Below are positions 1 to 9,120 of a stretch of DNA of 64,000 nt, piece by piece. Made by a program: the position numbers and the translations under genes. Location: positions 124,001 to 188,000 of the forward strand of contig NZ_BJUL01000004.1 in the NCBI RefSeq assembly GCF_007989605.1, written 5' to 3'. Within the stretch, counting starts at the first letter, position 1; each line of letters starts with the position of its first letter. The DNA is from Vreelandella venusta (lineage in GTDB: Bacteria > Pseudomonadota > Gammaproteobacteria > Pseudomonadales > Halomonadaceae). The notes under the pieces were generated by a model. It saw only the letters and a program-made list of their open reading frames with translations, had not been told where the DNA came from and did no database searches.

Positions 1-1
1 G

Positions 2-211
2 GGACTCGGCGGTGCTTACTACATGGGCGTGCTGGATGTCTCTGCGTGGGACTACATGGGTTGGACCTTCCTCGCCATTATCACTCCCGTGATTGCCATT
101 GTGTACGGCCTGTTCAATATCTGCATTTGGCGTGAAGGCGAGCGTAACGACGTCAACACCTATAACCAGCCAAACACCGAAAATCTGCCGCAAGCCGAGC
201 TAGCGAAGTAG
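2..211 (+). CDS. C-terminal end of a membrane transporter (possibly NhaC-like Na+/H+ antiporter), partial
   Basis: The gene enters from the left edge, and its open frame continues upstream of base 23, so the ATG there is internal. The visible 69 residues hold one long hydrophobic segment (WTFLAIITPVIAIVYGLFNI), followed by a charged, probably cytoplasmic tail rich in Glu and Asn. This looks like the last helix and tail of a multi-pass inner-membrane transporter. An NhaC-type sodium/proton antiporter is my best guess from the style of the sequence, but no diagnostic motif lies inside the window. A Usp-family gene follows 85 bp downstream, a common pairing with ion transporters. Confidence 0.6.
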   Translation, partial: GLGGAYYMGVLDVSAWDYMGWTFLAIITPVIAIVYGLFNICIWREGERNDVNTYNQPNTENLPQAELAK

Positions 212-296
212 ATCGCCACCTATCAGACCAACACGTGGCCAGGGGCGGCCGAGTTGTCGCCTCGCACCACTGCCTATCAACCTGAGGGCACCTCGC

Positions 297-701
297 ATGT
301 ATAAGAATATTCTAATCACAACGGCGGCAGACAATAACTCCAATATCCTGCAAAAAATCGAAGTGGCACGTAAGCTGGCAGACAACGACAGCACCATACA
401 GATCATTTCGGTAATGGAGCGTATTCCCCCTTATATCGCACCATCACTGCCCAGTGATTACCGCGAAACCACCGCGCAACGCATTAAGGACGGTATTCGT
501 AAGAAAATTGGCGACGAGCACTACGAGATTCATATTGTAGAAGGCAATGCCGCCCATCAGGTGGTCAAGTTTGCCAAACGCAACGGCGTCGATTGCATCA
601 TTATTTCCTCGAATCGCCCTGGTTTTCCCGACCATTTTATGGGCTCCACCGCCCTCAATGTTGTACGCCAGGCAGCGTGTACCGTGACGGTGGTTCGGTA
701 G
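297..701 (+). CDS. Universal stress protein (UspA family)
   Basis: This 134-residue protein has the size and alternating beta-alpha pattern of a single Usp domain: an N-terminal strand YKNILITTAAD, a mid-region strand IQIISVMERIP, and a C-terminal strand-loop-helix ending in TVTVVR. The usual ATP-binding motif G-x2-G-x9-G-(S/T) is only partly kept (SSNRPGFPDHFMGSTALNVV), so nucleotide binding is uncertain. It probably acts as a cytosolic stress or transport-modulating partner of the upstream transporter, which is inferred only from its position. The start is the ATG at 297. Confidence 0.85.
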   Translation: MYKNILITTAADNNSNILQKIEVARKLADNDSTIQIISVMERIPPYIAPSLPSDYRETTAQRIKDGIRKKIGDEHYEIHIVEGNAAHQVVKFAKRNGVDCIIISSNRPGFPDHFMGSTALNVVRQAACTVTVVR

Positions 702-727
702 ACCGGTCATTCGATCAGCGGCGCAAG

Positions 728-1027
728 TTACCTATCCAACGCCGAGCCGGAAAAATCGCTAACCGGCCACTGAGTGGCCCATTGACGTTTTCGGCTTGGC
801 GTTTGGCGCTTCAGCGTATATTCAGCGCGGCTGGCTGCGGCGCGATCTGCAAAAGGTTGCGCGCCGAGCAGTGCTATCGGTGGATTCGCTCGGGTATAGC
901 GGGCGCCTTTACCGTCGCAGTGTGCTTGGTAACGTTTCGCTAGGTTATTGGTAATCCCCACGTAGGTGCCGCGTTTGCACTCAAGTAAGTAGAGGAACCA
1001 TTGGGCATCGGTATTGATACTACTCAC
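728..1027 (-). CDS. GIY-YIG nuclease domain protein (UPF0213 type)
   Basis: This 99-residue protein is essentially one GIY-YIG domain. The first motif is degenerate (FLYLLEC, residues 11-17) and the second reads YVGITNN (22-28). It is followed by the conserved Arg in AKRYQAH and by a Glu in RAEYTLKR that matches the catalytic metal ligand. Small stand-alone proteins of this kind are common, and their DNA substrate is unknown. Its start overlaps the 3' end of the YchJ-like gene by 8 bp, so the two are probably cotranscribed and translationally coupled. Confidence 0.88.
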   Translation of the reverse strand: MSSINTDAQWFLYLLECKRGTYVGITNNLAKRYQAHCDGKGARYTRANPPIALLGAQPFADRAAASRAEYTLKRQTPSRKRQWATQWPVSDFSGSALDR

Positions 1028-1481
1028 CGCAACAACTCTTTATTTTTCGACCACTACCACATAGACAGCGCTCGTTTCGCCGGGGTTTGAGGCGTTCAAT
1101 GGTCGGCATGCCATCCACATACCACCAGCGCCCGTCTTCAAACACAAACCGTGAGTTTTCTTCCAGCACATGCCAGCGGTTTTGTTCACGGAAATAGGCT
1201 AAGAAATGTACTGTGCCCTGAGCCTCTTTTGCTGGCGGTGCCGCCACAATCGTGAGCGCTTTCCATTGGGTGTTTGGGTCGGGCAGGAGCTGTATTGGCC
1301 GCGTTGATGCGTGCCAAGTGGCGAGTAGGTAATCACAGCTATTCAACGCGAATGCCGTATAACGCGAACGCATTAGTATTTCCGGCGTAGGTGGCGTTGC
1401 ACCTTGGTGATAAGGCTGGCAACACGCCGCAAATGCAGCACCACTGCCACACGGGCAAATGACAGGCGTTGAAAGCGTCAT
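1020..1481 (-). CDS. YchJ family protein with two SEC-C type zinc motifs
   Basis: This 153-residue protein has a Cys-rich motif at each end: CPCGSGAAFAACCQPY near residues 9-24 and CLCGSGRKIKSCCG at the C-terminus. This is the layout of the YchJ/UPF0225 family. The middle carries the family signature RSRYTAFALNSCDYLLATWH, in an NTF2-like fold. The SEC-C motif, known from the SecA tail, binds zinc. The cellular role of YchJ is not established. The length is close to the family norm and the gene appears intact. Confidence 0.9.
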   Translation of the reverse strand: MTLSTPVICPCGSGAAFAACCQPYHQGATPPTPEILMRSRYTAFALNSCDYLLATWHASTRPIQLLPDPNTQWKALTIVAAPPAKEAQGTVHFLAYFREQNRWHVLEENSRFVFEDGRWWYVDGMPTIERLKPRRNERCLCGSGRKIKSCCGE

Positions 1482-1635
1482 ATTAAAGGCTCAGTATTGT
1501 TTGGGCTATAGATTAGGTATACGTTTTGTTTCGGTATTGGTACAGAGTTAGATATAGTACCAGAGCTACATCATTAGACAGACGGAGTACGACACACGAC
1601 CAAGCATTCTTTCCAAACCCAGTGGAGGTTCTCCT

Positions 1636-1947
1636 ATGAAGGTTTACAAACCCGAGTGGCAGTGCACGTTTAGCGTAAACGAAGGCGCGGTAGAATCAGC
1701 AACCTGGAAAGAGCGAATCGCCTGGCGGCTTAGACAAATCGCCGATCGACTAGAAGGCAGTGGCCGTACGGTAAAAATCGACTATAACGTCTCTCCCCAC
1801 GTTAGCCGAGACGAAGTTGATACCTGTTTGGGAAAAGGGTTTGAGGTGACTCAGCGGCTGCTGACCCAGCTTGCCCGCCAGCAGGCCTGCGAAGATGTGA
1901 TGCGCCATGCGAAAGCAGAGCTTTACGAAGAGCAGCATCAGCACTAA
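1636..1947 (+). CDS. Conserved-looking small hypothetical protein
   Basis: I do not recognise this 103-residue protein. It is soluble and charged, with predicted helices around residues 24-40 (WKERIAWRLRQIADRLEG) and a long C-terminal helix (residues 70-100) that ends in a Glu/His-rich tail. No signal peptide or membrane segment is visible. A good ribosome site (GGAGG, 8 nt before the ATG) supports the start, and a strong terminator follows directly, so it is probably a monocistronic real gene. Confidence 0.7.
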   Translation: MKVYKPEWQCTFSVNEGAVESATWKERIAWRLRQIADRLEGSGRTVKIDYNVSPHVSRDEVDTCLGKGFEVTQRLLTQLARQQACEDVMRHAKAELYEEQHQH

Positions 1948-1971
1948 CAGCCAGTCCGTAAGCGTCTCAAG

Positions 1972-2008
1972 AAAACACCCGCCTAGTTTATATTGGCGGG
2001 TGTTTTTT
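1972..2008. terminator. Bidirectional intrinsic terminator
   Basis: A 12-bp stem (AAAACACCCGCC pairing with GGCGGGTGTTTT) closes an 11-nt loop and has T-rich flanks on both strands. It lies between the small unknown gene and the convergent argE, and can end both transcripts. Confidence 0.85.
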
Positions 2009-2046
2009 ATTGTGGGCTATTTATATTGCGGGCTAATTAGCAACCA

Positions 2047-3216
2047 TCATCCCGAATGGGGTGTTTCTAGCGCCTGCCCTAATCGCTGCATAAACGTCGT
2101 ACACTCGTGCAACTGCGCCGTCTCAATATACTCATCGGGTTGATGCGCCTGGGCGATGCTGCCAGGGCCAAGAATGATTGTCTGCAAGCCCTGGCCTTGG
2201 AACTGCCCGGCCTCGGTGGCATAAGCGACCGCATGATTACAGCAGGCGTGTGGCAGATGATCTTTGGCTAAACGAAGCACCTGGTCGTTTGCGCGGTCGG
2301 CCAAGCCCGGCACTGTTACGTTTAGCGGCTCGGTGGTGATTTCAACGTGCTTGCCTTTAGCCTGCAGCTCAGCGCTTAGCTGGGCGCAATAGGCATCAAA
2401 GCGCGCGTATATTTCATCGAAGGTGTCCGTGGGCAGATGGCGAATTTCCCACTCAAACTGACACTCCCGCGCCATAATATTGATTGCCGTGCCGCCTTTT
2501 ATTTTGCCAACGTGCAGGCTGGTATGAGGCACATTAAAGGCCTCATCGACGCGGCCCTCTTCTACCAATGCCGCCATGGTGTCTTCAATGAACGTGACGA
2601 GCCTTGCCGCAACATGGATAGCTGAGGTGCCTTGATTCACTTGGCTACTGTGGGCCTCCTGGCCAATCACGGTAGTGCGCAGATTAGTTGCGCCTTTTTG
2701 CGCGACCACCGGCTGCATGCTGGTAGGCTCACCAACAATGACGTGGGCGGTGGTGGAGTAGTGCTCGTAAAAGCGTTTAATAAGACTCGGCGCGCCCACA
2801 CAGCCAATTTCTTCGTCGTAAGAAAATCCGAAATAGATGGGCTGTTTCAGCGGCGCATTGACCCAGGTAGGCACCATGGCTAACGCACAGGCAATAAAGC
2901 CTTTCATATCACAGGTACCACGCCCATACAGACGCCCATCGCCACCGTCACGCAGGGTAAACGGATCACTCGACCATGGTTGACCAGCCACCGGTACGAC
3001 GTCGGTATGCCCAGAAAGCATCACTCCGCCAGGGGCGTCAGGGCCTACGCGGGCAATCAGGTTGGCTTTGCTGCCACACGGGCTCATCACCCGCTCTGAA
3101 GCCACACCATAATCGGCTAGATAGTGCTCAACGAATTCAATTAGGGCCAAATTAGATTCACTGGAAGTGGTATCGAACGATACTAGCTTCGCCAGTAATG
3201 TGGTCGCGTCAGTCAT
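2047..3216 (-). CDS. argE: Acetylornithine deacetylase
   Basis: This is an M20-family zinc peptidase-like enzyme that hydrolyses N-acetyl-L-ornithine to ornithine and acetate in arginine synthesis. The metal and catalytic motifs are present: GHTDVVP (His about residue 70), RGTCDMKGF, and DEEIGCVGAP with the catalytic Glu pair. The dimerisation domain follows, and a C-terminal metal-site region ends near GPGSIAQAHQPDEYI, where His is a ligand. I chose the ATG at 3216 (389 aa), preceded by GAGAGC. A GTG at 3243 would add nine residues, but its Shine-Dalgarno is too distant. It is divergent from ugpB across about 200 bp. Confidence 0.93.
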   Translation of the reverse strand: MTDATTLLAKLVSFDTTSSESNLALIEFVEHYLADYGVASERVMSPCGSKANLIARVGPDAPGGVMLSGHTDVVPVAGQPWSSDPFTLRDGGDGRLYGRGTCDMKGFIACALAMVPTWVNAPLKQPIYFGFSYDEEIGCVGAPSLIKRFYEHYSTTAHVIVGEPTSMQPVVAQKGATNLRTTVIGQEAHSSQVNQGTSAIHVAARLVTFIEDTMAALVEEGRVDEAFNVPHTSLHVGKIKGGTAINIMARECQFEWEIRHLPTDTFDEIYARFDAYCAQLSAELQAKGKHVEITTEPLNVTVPGLADRANDQVLRLAKDHLPHACCNHAVAYATEAGQFQGQGLQTIILGPGSIAQAHQPDEYIETAQLHECTTFMQRLGQALETPHSG

Positions 3217-3417
3217 ACTGCTCTCGTCAGTTAGGCTCTTCACATCACCCTATCACCGCCTCTCTCCTTTGCCTACTAAGCAGGCCGACGCACAGCCAAA
3301 CGTTGACTGTCACGTCGAGTTCATCGTGCATTCATGAAAACGTCATCTACACTTTCTACTGTTCAGTGCACCCAAAAACTTAATAAACGTACTGCGAACG
3401 ACCCACAAGGAGCCGTT

Positions 3418-4743
3418 ATGTCTCGTTTCACATTGCACGCGCTTGCCCTAGGGGTGGCTACGGCCACGTTTAGCCTTTCTGCCCATTCTGCGACCGAAGT
3501 GACTTGGTGGCACGCCATGGGAGGCCAGCTTGGTGAAATCCTTGAAGAAATGACGGAGGAGTTTAACGCTTCTCAGGACGACTACCACGTCACACCCAGC
3601 TACCGCGGCAATTATACCGAAACGATGACCGGCGCCATTGCGGCGTTCCGTGCGGGCGAGCAGCCGCATATTCTGCAGGTTTTTGAAGTCGGCACCGGCA
3701 CCATGATGAACGCCAAAGGCGCCATCTACCCAGTGTACGAGTTGATGGAAGAGCATGGCCGCGCGTTTGATCGCGAAGCCTTCCTGCCCGCCGTGGTTGG
3801 TTATTACACCGACACCAACGGCAACATGCTGTCGTTCCCGTTCAACTCTTCTACGCCGATTATGTACTACAACCGCGACATGTTTGAGGAAGCGGGCCTA
3901 GACCCTGATCAGCCGCCACAAACCTGGTCTGAAGTGGCCGATTTTTCACGCCAAATCGTCGATTCTGGGGCGGCCAACTGTGGTTTCACTACCTCATGGC
4001 CAAGTTGGGTGATGCTGGAAAACTTCTCTGCTATGCATAACTCGCCGCTAGGAACATTAGAGAACGGCTTTGGCGGCCTGGAAACCGAGCTTAATTTCAA
4101 CAACGAACTGGTTGCCCGACACTGGGACAACTTGAAGGCCTGGCAGGATGCGGATGTCTTTAAGTGGGGCGGCCCCGGTTCTGGCCCTGACTCAGAGCCG
4201 CTGTTCTATTCACAAGACTGCGCAATTTTCTTCGGCTCTTCTGCTTCCCGTGCGGATGTCGCTGCTAACTCTGACTTTGAAGTCGGTTTCGGTATGCAGC
4301 CCTACTATGACGACGTAGATGGCGCGCCACAGAACTCCATCATTGGCGGTGCCACCCTGTGGGCACTACAAGGCCACACCGATGACGAGTATGAAGCCGT
4401 TGCCGCCTTCTTTGAGTACCTCTCACAGCCTGAGGTACAAGCCGAGTGGCACCAGCAAACCGGTTACCTGCCCATCACTCAAGCAGCGTGGGACTTGAGC
4501 AAAGAGCAGGGCTACTACGATGAGAACCCTGGCGCCGATATTTCACTGAAGCAGATGACGCTAAACGAACCGACCGAGAACTCGAAGGGCCTGCGGTTTG
4601 GTAACTTTGTACAGATTCGCGACATTATCTCCGAAGAGATGGAAGCCGTCATGACCGGTGGCAAATCTGGCCAAGAAGCTGCCGACTCAGCCGTTGAACG
4701 TGGTAATCAGTTGCTACGCGACTTTCAATCCGCCAACCAGTAA
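3418..4743 (+). CDS. ugpB: sn-glycerol-3-phosphate ABC transporter, periplasmic binding protein
   Basis: This is the periplasmic receptor of the Ugp importer, which takes up glycerol-3-phosphate and glycerophosphodiesters. The start is the ATG at 3418 behind AAGGAGCC, giving 441 aa with a typical Sec signal ending ...LSAHSA. The open frame reaches back to 3334, but that extension lacks a ribosome site. The mature protein begins TEVTWWHAMGGQLGE and keeps strong UgpB blocks (RGNYTETMTGAIAAFRAGE, PFNSSTPIMYYNRDMF, GGATLWALQG, EWHQQTGYLPIT). It is strongly acidic, as expected for a halophile's periplasm. A CTGTCAC stretch at 3307 resembles half of a Pho box, but the second half is weak. Confidence 0.95.
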   Translation: MSRFTLHALALGVATATFSLSAHSATEVTWWHAMGGQLGEILEEMTEEFNASQDDYHVTPSYRGNYTETMTGAIAAFRAGEQPHILQVFEVGTGTMMNAKGAIYPVYELMEEHGRAFDREAFLPAVVGYYTDTNGNMLSFPFNSSTPIMYYNRDMFEEAGLDPDQPPQTWSEVADFSRQIVDSGAANCGFTTSWPSWVMLENFSAMHNSPLGTLENGFGGLETELNFNNELVARHWDNLKAWQDADVFKWGGPGSGPDSEPLFYSQDCAIFFGSSASRADVAANSDFEVGFGMQPYYDDVDGAPQNSIIGGATLWALQGHTDDEYEAVAAFFEYLSQPEVQAEWHQQTGYLPITQAAWDLSKEQGYYDENPGADISLKQMTLNEPTENSKGLRFGNFVQIRDIISEEMEAVMTGGKSGQEAADSAVERGNQLLRDFQSANQ

Positions 4744-4757
4744 GTAAGCACTTGTTC

Positions 4758-4782
4758 CGCCGCCTGCCCCTGGCAGGCGGCG
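4758..4782 (+). other. Intra-operon stem-loop between ugpB and ugpA
   Basis: An 11-bp perfect G+C-rich stem (CGCCGCCTGCC / GGCAGGCGGCG) with a 3-nt loop lies 15 bp after the ugpB stop and is followed by a T-rich stretch. By analogy with other binding-protein operons, it probably attenuates or protects mRNA ends so that ugpB is made in excess over the membrane subunits. Confidence 0.7.
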
Positions 4783-4841
4783 TGCCTATTTTTAAGTGCC
4801 CCACTTATTGGTGGCGTTTATAGACGCAGGATACGTCGCCT

Positions 4842-5726
4842 ATGCAAACCAAACGCATGACCTTCCCTGGGCGTTTTTTGCCCTACGCCTTACTGGCTCC
4901 TCAGGTCATTGTCACACTGATTTTCTTTATCTGGCCTGCTGGCCAAGCGCTTTATCAATCACTGTTACGAGAAGACGCCTTCGGGCTACGCACCACTTTT
5001 GTGGGCTTGGAAAACTTCGCTCGCCTGTTTCGCGATGGCGCTTATCTTAACTCGCTCTCCGTGACAGTGGTGTTTGCCGTCGGTACCACGCTACTTTCCA
5101 TGTCCGTTGCGCTGCTGTTAGCGAGCACGGTTAATCGCATGATCCGCTCACGCAGTACCTACACCACGCTGCTGGTATGGCCCTATGCGATTGCCCCTGC
5201 CATTGCGGGCGTTTTGTGGTGGTTTATCTTCAACCCATCGCTTGGCATTGTGCCCTATATGCTAGATATGGTCGGCTACCAGTGGAATCACCGTAACTCA
5301 GGCGCAGACGCTATGCTGTTGGTGATTTTTGCCGCCGCTTGGAAGCAGATCTCCTATAACTTTCTATTTTTTCTAGCGGGCCTACAGTCAATCCCACAAT
5401 CGCTGATTGAAGCCGCCTCCATTGATGGCGCAAGCCCCATGAAACGCTTCTGGACGATTGTTTTCCCGCTGCTCACGCCAACCACCTTCTTCTTGATGGT
5501 GGTTAACGTGGTGTACGCCATGTTCGATACATTTGGCATTATTCATGCGACAACCCAAGGCGGCCCCGCCCAGTCGACCAATATCTTGGTTTACAAAGTG
5601 TATGCCGACGGATTTGTGGGGCTCAACCTGGGTTCTTCGGCCGCTCAGTCAGTGATCTTAATGGCCATTGTGGTCGTACTCACCGTGGTGCAGTTCCGCT
5701 TTATCGAGCGCCGCGTGAATTACTAA
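4842..5726 (+). CDS. ugpA: Glycerol-3-phosphate ABC transporter permease UgpA
   Basis: This 294-residue inner-membrane permease has about six transmembrane segments. The conserved EAA loop ([22 protein letters not shown], near residues 190-211) docks onto the ATPase UgpC. It belongs to the MalF/UgpA family of carbohydrate permeases. It sits third in the unit after ugpB and the intercistronic stem-loop, and is followed 31 bp later by ugpE. The start at 4842 gives a short N-terminus that leads directly into the first helix, as usual for UgpA. Confidence 0.93.
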   Translation: MQTKRMTFPGRFLPYALLAPQVIVTLIFFIWPAGQALYQSLLREDAFGLRTTFVGLENFARLFRDGAYLNSLSVTVVFAVGTTLLSMSVALLLASTVNRMIRSRSTYTTLLVWPYAIAPAIAGVLWWFIFNPSLGIVPYMLDMVGYQWNHRNSGADAMLLVIFAAAWKQISYNFLFFLAGLQSIPQSLIEAASIDGASPMKRFWTIVFPLLTPTTFFLMVVNVVYAMFDTFGIIHATTQGGPAQSTNILVYKVYADGFVGLNLGSSAAQSVILMAIVVVLTVVQFRFIERRVNY

Positions 5727-5757
5727 CACCACTGGCTAATTGTTTGGGAGACTTTCA

Positions 5758-6600
5758 ATGGTTGAAAACCGACCCTGGGCGAATTTTTTTGCTCATCTGA
5801 CGTTGATGATTGGCGTCGCGGTGGTGGTGTTCCCCGTGTACGTTGCGCTGGTGGCCTCTACCCAGGCACCGGGTGATCTACTACGCGGTACGCTGCCAAT
5901 GCTGCCCGGCGCTCACGGTATCGAAAACTTTACCCGTATGTGGCAGTCCGGCGTTTCCAACGCAGGCGCACCGCCAGCAGGCATGATGCTATGGAACAGT
6001 TTTGTTATGTCCATGGCGATCACGGTAGGTAAGCTGTCTATTTCGCTGCTTTCCGCCTTTGCCATCGTCTACTTCCGCTTCCGCTTTCGGATGTTCTTTT
6101 TCTGGGTGATCTTTGTCACCTTGATGCTGCCGGTGGAAGTACGCATTATTCCGACGTTTCAAGTCGTTGCGGATCTCAACATGCTCAATAGCTTTGCCGG
6201 GCTGTCGATTCCGCTGATTGCCTCGGCCACTGCAACGTTTCTGTTCCGCCAGTTCTTTATGACCATTCCCGAAGAAATGCTCGAAGCTGCTCGCGTCGAC
6301 GGCGCCGGGCCACTGAAGTTTTTTAAAGACATCTTAATGCCGCTGTCAGTGACCAATATCGCTGCGCTGTTTGTGATCATGTTTATCTATGGCTGGAACC
6401 AATACCTGTGGCCACTGCTGATCACCACCGACCCTGACTACTACACCATTGTGATGGGTATTCAGCGCATGACCTCAGAAGAGAACCCCCAGTGGCACTT
6501 GATTATGGCTGCCGTGGTAATGGCCGCCCTGCCGCCGGTACTGGTGATTCTGTTTATGCAACGCCTATTTGTGAAAGGCCTGACCGAGACGGAGAAATAA
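5758..6600 (+). CDS. ugpE: Glycerol-3-phosphate ABC transporter permease UgpE
   Basis: This second permease subunit (280 aa, about six transmembrane helices) pairs with UgpA. The EAA loop is [21 protein letters not shown], near residues 180-200. The ATG at 5758, preceded by GGGAG at good spacing, is preferred over the upstream TTG at 5740. The gene ends one base before the ugpC start codon, so the two are translated as a tightly coupled pair. Confidence 0.93.
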   Translation: MVENRPWANFFAHLTLMIGVAVVVFPVYVALVASTQAPGDLLRGTLPMLPGAHGIENFTRMWQSGVSNAGAPPAGMMLWNSFVMSMAITVGKLSISLLSAFAIVYFRFRFRMFFFWVIFVTLMLPVEVRIIPTFQVVADLNMLNSFAGLSIPLIASATATFLFRQFFMTIPEEMLEAARVDGAGPLKFFKDILMPLSVTNIAALFVIMFIYGWNQYLWPLLITTDPDYYTIVMGIQRMTSEENPQWHLIMAAVVMAALPPVLVILFMQRLFVKGLTETEK

Positions 6601-6601
6601 G

Positions 6602-7654
6602 ATGGCCAGTATTACCTTGGAGGGGCTGAAGAAAACCTATACCGGCGATGTTCACGCCGTCAAAGGCATCGACTTACAGATTGAAGATGGCGAATTTGTA
6701 GTACTCGTCGGGCCATCCGGTTGTGGCAAATCGACCCTGCTACGCATGGTCGCGGGGCTTGAAACCATTACCGAAGGCACGCTCAAAATCGGCGACCGGG
6801 TAGTCAATAAGTTAGAGCCCGCCGAGCGCGATATCGCCATGGTGTTCCAAAACTACGCGCTTTATCCGCACATGACCGTCTACAACAACCTCGCTTATGG
6901 CTTAAAGAACCGCGGTTTCAAAAAAGATGACATCGATAAACGCGTGCGCTTAGCGGCCAAGATGCTGGAGATTGAAGACTTCCTGGAGCGCAAACCGCGC
7001 AAGCTTTCCGGCGGCCAGCGCCAGCGGGTAGCCATGGGCCGAGCGCTGGTGCGCGAGCCTTCAGCCTTCTTGTTTGATGAACCGCTTTCCAACCTGGATG
7101 CCAAGCTGCGCGTGCAAATGCGGGTGGAGATTAAACAGCTACAGCGTCGCCTAAAAACCACCAGCCTGTATGTCACCCACGATCAGCTGGAAGCCATGAC
7201 CCTGGGCGACCGTTTGGTCGTGCTAAATGCCGGGCAAATTGAGCAGGTAGGCACCCCGATGGAGATCTACGCCCGCCCGGCTACCATGTTCGTTGCGGAA
7301 TTTATTGGCTCTCCGGCAATGAACATGTTGCCGCTGGATTATCTGCGTACTCAAAACAGCAGCATGCTGGAACACCTCCCCGAAGGCACCGATACCCTCG
7401 GCATTCGCCCAGATGACATGCACCTCACCGCACCCGATGCGCCACACCTAGCCATCGACGCAACACTCATGCTCTTTGAGGCGGCAGGCGCGGAAAGCCA
7501 TCTGTACGTTAATCTCGCCGACAGCGAGCAACCCACGGTGATTCGCACCGCGGGCCAGCCAGCCGTTCGTGAAGGTGAAGCACTACGTTTCTACGTGCCC
7601 CGCGATGCTCTTCATCCTTTTAACAGCACCACTCAAAAGCGCACCGATGGTTGA
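6602..7654 (+). CDS. ugpC: Glycerol-3-phosphate ABC transporter ATP-binding protein
   Basis: This 350-residue MalK-type ATPase powers the UgpBAE importer. The order of motifs is Walker [10 protein letters not shown] (residues 38-46), the Q-loop, the signature LSGGQRQR, Walker [16 protein letters not shown], the switch His in [10 protein letters not shown], and a C-terminal TOBE regulatory domain from about residue 240. The specific UgpC assignment relies on the operon. No ugpQ phosphodiesterase follows here, so diester hydrolysis must be encoded elsewhere or be absent. Confidence 0.94.
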   Translation: MASITLEGLKKTYTGDVHAVKGIDLQIEDGEFVVLVGPSGCGKSTLLRMVAGLETITEGTLKIGDRVVNKLEPAERDIAMVFQNYALYPHMTVYNNLAYGLKNRGFKKDDIDKRVRLAAKMLEIEDFLERKPRKLSGGQRQRVAMGRALVREPSAFLFDEPLSNLDAKLRVQMRVEIKQLQRRLKTTSLYVTHDQLEAMTLGDRLVVLNAGQIEQVGTPMEIYARPATMFVAEFIGSPAMNMLPLDYLRTQNSSMLEHLPEGTDTLGIRPDDMHLTAPDAPHLAIDATLMLFEAAGAESHLYVNLADSEQPTVIRTAGQPAVREGEALRFYVPRDALHPFNSTTQKRTDG

Positions 7655-7769
7655 CAGCGCGACTTAAGAAAAACTTGCATAAGAAAAGCACATCATCGGA
7701 GACTTCATGCGCTACGTTTGAGCTAATAACAATAACTCGCTGCTCAGCTATTTTTGCCGGTAGTAGCGT

Positions 7770-9023
7770 ATGGATCTCTATGATGAATACTGGTCTATGA
7801 AGACAGAATGTAATGACCTCGACAGCTTATACCGCGATCATTCCCGACGCGTACAGGCGACTCTGATTCGCTTACTAGGGGATTTTGAGCTTGCCGAAGA
7901 AGCAATGCAGGATGCGTTTGTGGCAGCGGTTCAACAATGGCCAATTAACGGTTCACCCGACAACCCTCAAGCCTGGTTAATTCGTACCGGCTACCACTGT
8001 GGGGTTAATCAAATTCGCCAACGCAGCACGGCACGCCGCCGAGCTCATTTGCTGTTACCCGCCGAAGAGACACTGGATCTAGAACCAGCGACGATTCAAG
8101 ACGATGCACTGCGCCTGTTGTTCACCTGTTGTCACCCAAGCCTGAGCATGGAAGCCCGCGTGGCATTAACCCTGCGGGAAATGTGCGGCCTCACTACCGA
8201 ACAGGTGGCGAGTGCGTTACTTATGAAACCCACTACGCTGGCGCAACGCATCGTACGCGCTAAACGCAAAATTCGCGATGCCCGCATCCCCTACGCAGTA
8301 CCTGACAGCGAAGCACTTCCCGAACGCTTGCCGGATGTACTCCAGGTAATCTATTTAGTGTTCAACGAAGGCTACTCACGCAGCATGGGCAGCCAGGTCG
8401 TTGATGTTAGCTTGACGAAGGTAGCCATGCGCCTCGGTGAGGCGTTAGCAAGGCTGCTACCCAGTGGCGAGGTGTTCGGGTTGATGGCACTGATGCGGCT
8501 TAATGATGCTCGTCGCGATGCACGCCAAGACAGCGCGGGTGACTTAGTCACCCTGGACGAACAAAACAGAGATTTGTGGCACCAAGAGGATATCAATAGT
8601 GGTATCGAATGGCTTGAGCAGGCACTAGCGCTCACTCCAACCGGCTACTACACCCTACAGGCATCAATTGCCGCGGAACACTCACAGGCTAGCAGCGCCG
8701 AACAGACCGACTGGGGAAGAATCGTGCGGCTCTACAATGCGCTATGCCGCCACAATGCCTCGCCCATTCTGGCACTCAATCGTGCAGTGGCCATCGCCAT
8801 GAATGGCGCGCTGGCAACCGGCTTGCAGCTTCTCGATGAGTTAGCCCATCACCCACAAATGAGCCGCTACCACTTATTATACGCGGCACAAGCGGATTTA
8901 CTGCGCCGCCAAGGCCAATATGATGCAGCGCGCAGTGCCTATCAGCAGGCGCTCGTGCTGGCGACGCTTGATCCAGAGAAGCGCTTTTTGCGCAGGCGGC
9001 TGTCTGAGCTAAAACAGCATTGA
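7770..9023 (+). CDS. ECF42-type RNA polymerase sigma factor with C-terminal TPR-like extension
   Basis: This 417-residue protein starts with sigma region 2 (LYRDHSRRVQATLIRLLGDF, EEAMQDAFVAAVQQW) and region 4 (LTLREMCGLTTEQVASALL ... QRIVRAKRKIR, up to about residue 180). A long helical C-terminal domain (DUF6596, about 185-417) ends in TPR-like helices (YAAQADLLRRQGQYDAARSAYQQALVLA). This layout defines the ECF42 group, which lacks a classical anti-sigma factor and is genetically linked to DGPF/YCII proteins, as here. A second possible start is the ATG at 7797, and neither has a strong ribosome site. It probably activates the three genes that follow. Confidence 0.92.
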   Translation: MDLYDEYWSMKTECNDLDSLYRDHSRRVQATLIRLLGDFELAEEAMQDAFVAAVQQWPINGSPDNPQAWLIRTGYHCGVNQIRQRSTARRRAHLLLPAEETLDLEPATIQDDALRLLFTCCHPSLSMEARVALTLREMCGLTTEQVASALLMKPTTLAQRIVRAKRKIRDARIPYAVPDSEALPERLPDVLQVIYLVFNEGYSRSMGSQVVDVSLTKVAMRLGEALARLLPSGEVFGLMALMRLNDARRDARQDSAGDLVTLDEQNRDLWHQEDINSGIEWLEQALALTPTGYYTLQASIAAEHSQASSAEQTDWGRIVRLYNALCRHNASPILALNRAVAIAMNGALATGLQLLDELAHHPQMSRYHLLYAAQADLLRRQGQYDAARSAYQQALVLATLDPEKRFLRRRLSELKQH

Positions 9024-9054
9024 TAAAAAACGTGATAAAAAAATAGTCCGACCA

Positions 9055-9081
9055 TGTCGATTTCCGCTCGCCCCAAACGAT
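9055..9081 (+). promoter_or_regulatory. Candidate ECF42-dependent promoter
   Basis: TGTCGA at 9055-9060 is followed after 17 bp by CGAT at 9078-9081, 40 bp before the first YCII gene. As I recall it, the motif reported for ECF42 sigma factors is TGTCGA in the -35 region and CGA or CGT-like bases in the -10 region. I find no such pair directly upstream of the sigma gene itself. Confidence 0.6.
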
Positions 9082-9120
9082 TAGTAAGAGTACCCCCTCG
9101 GTTCATCCAGGAGACTCTCA

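Noticed and set aside
3307-3324. Pho-box-like sequence upstream of ugpB (CTGTCAC then AGTTCAT)
   Set aside because: The first half-site is good, but the second matches only four of seven bases.
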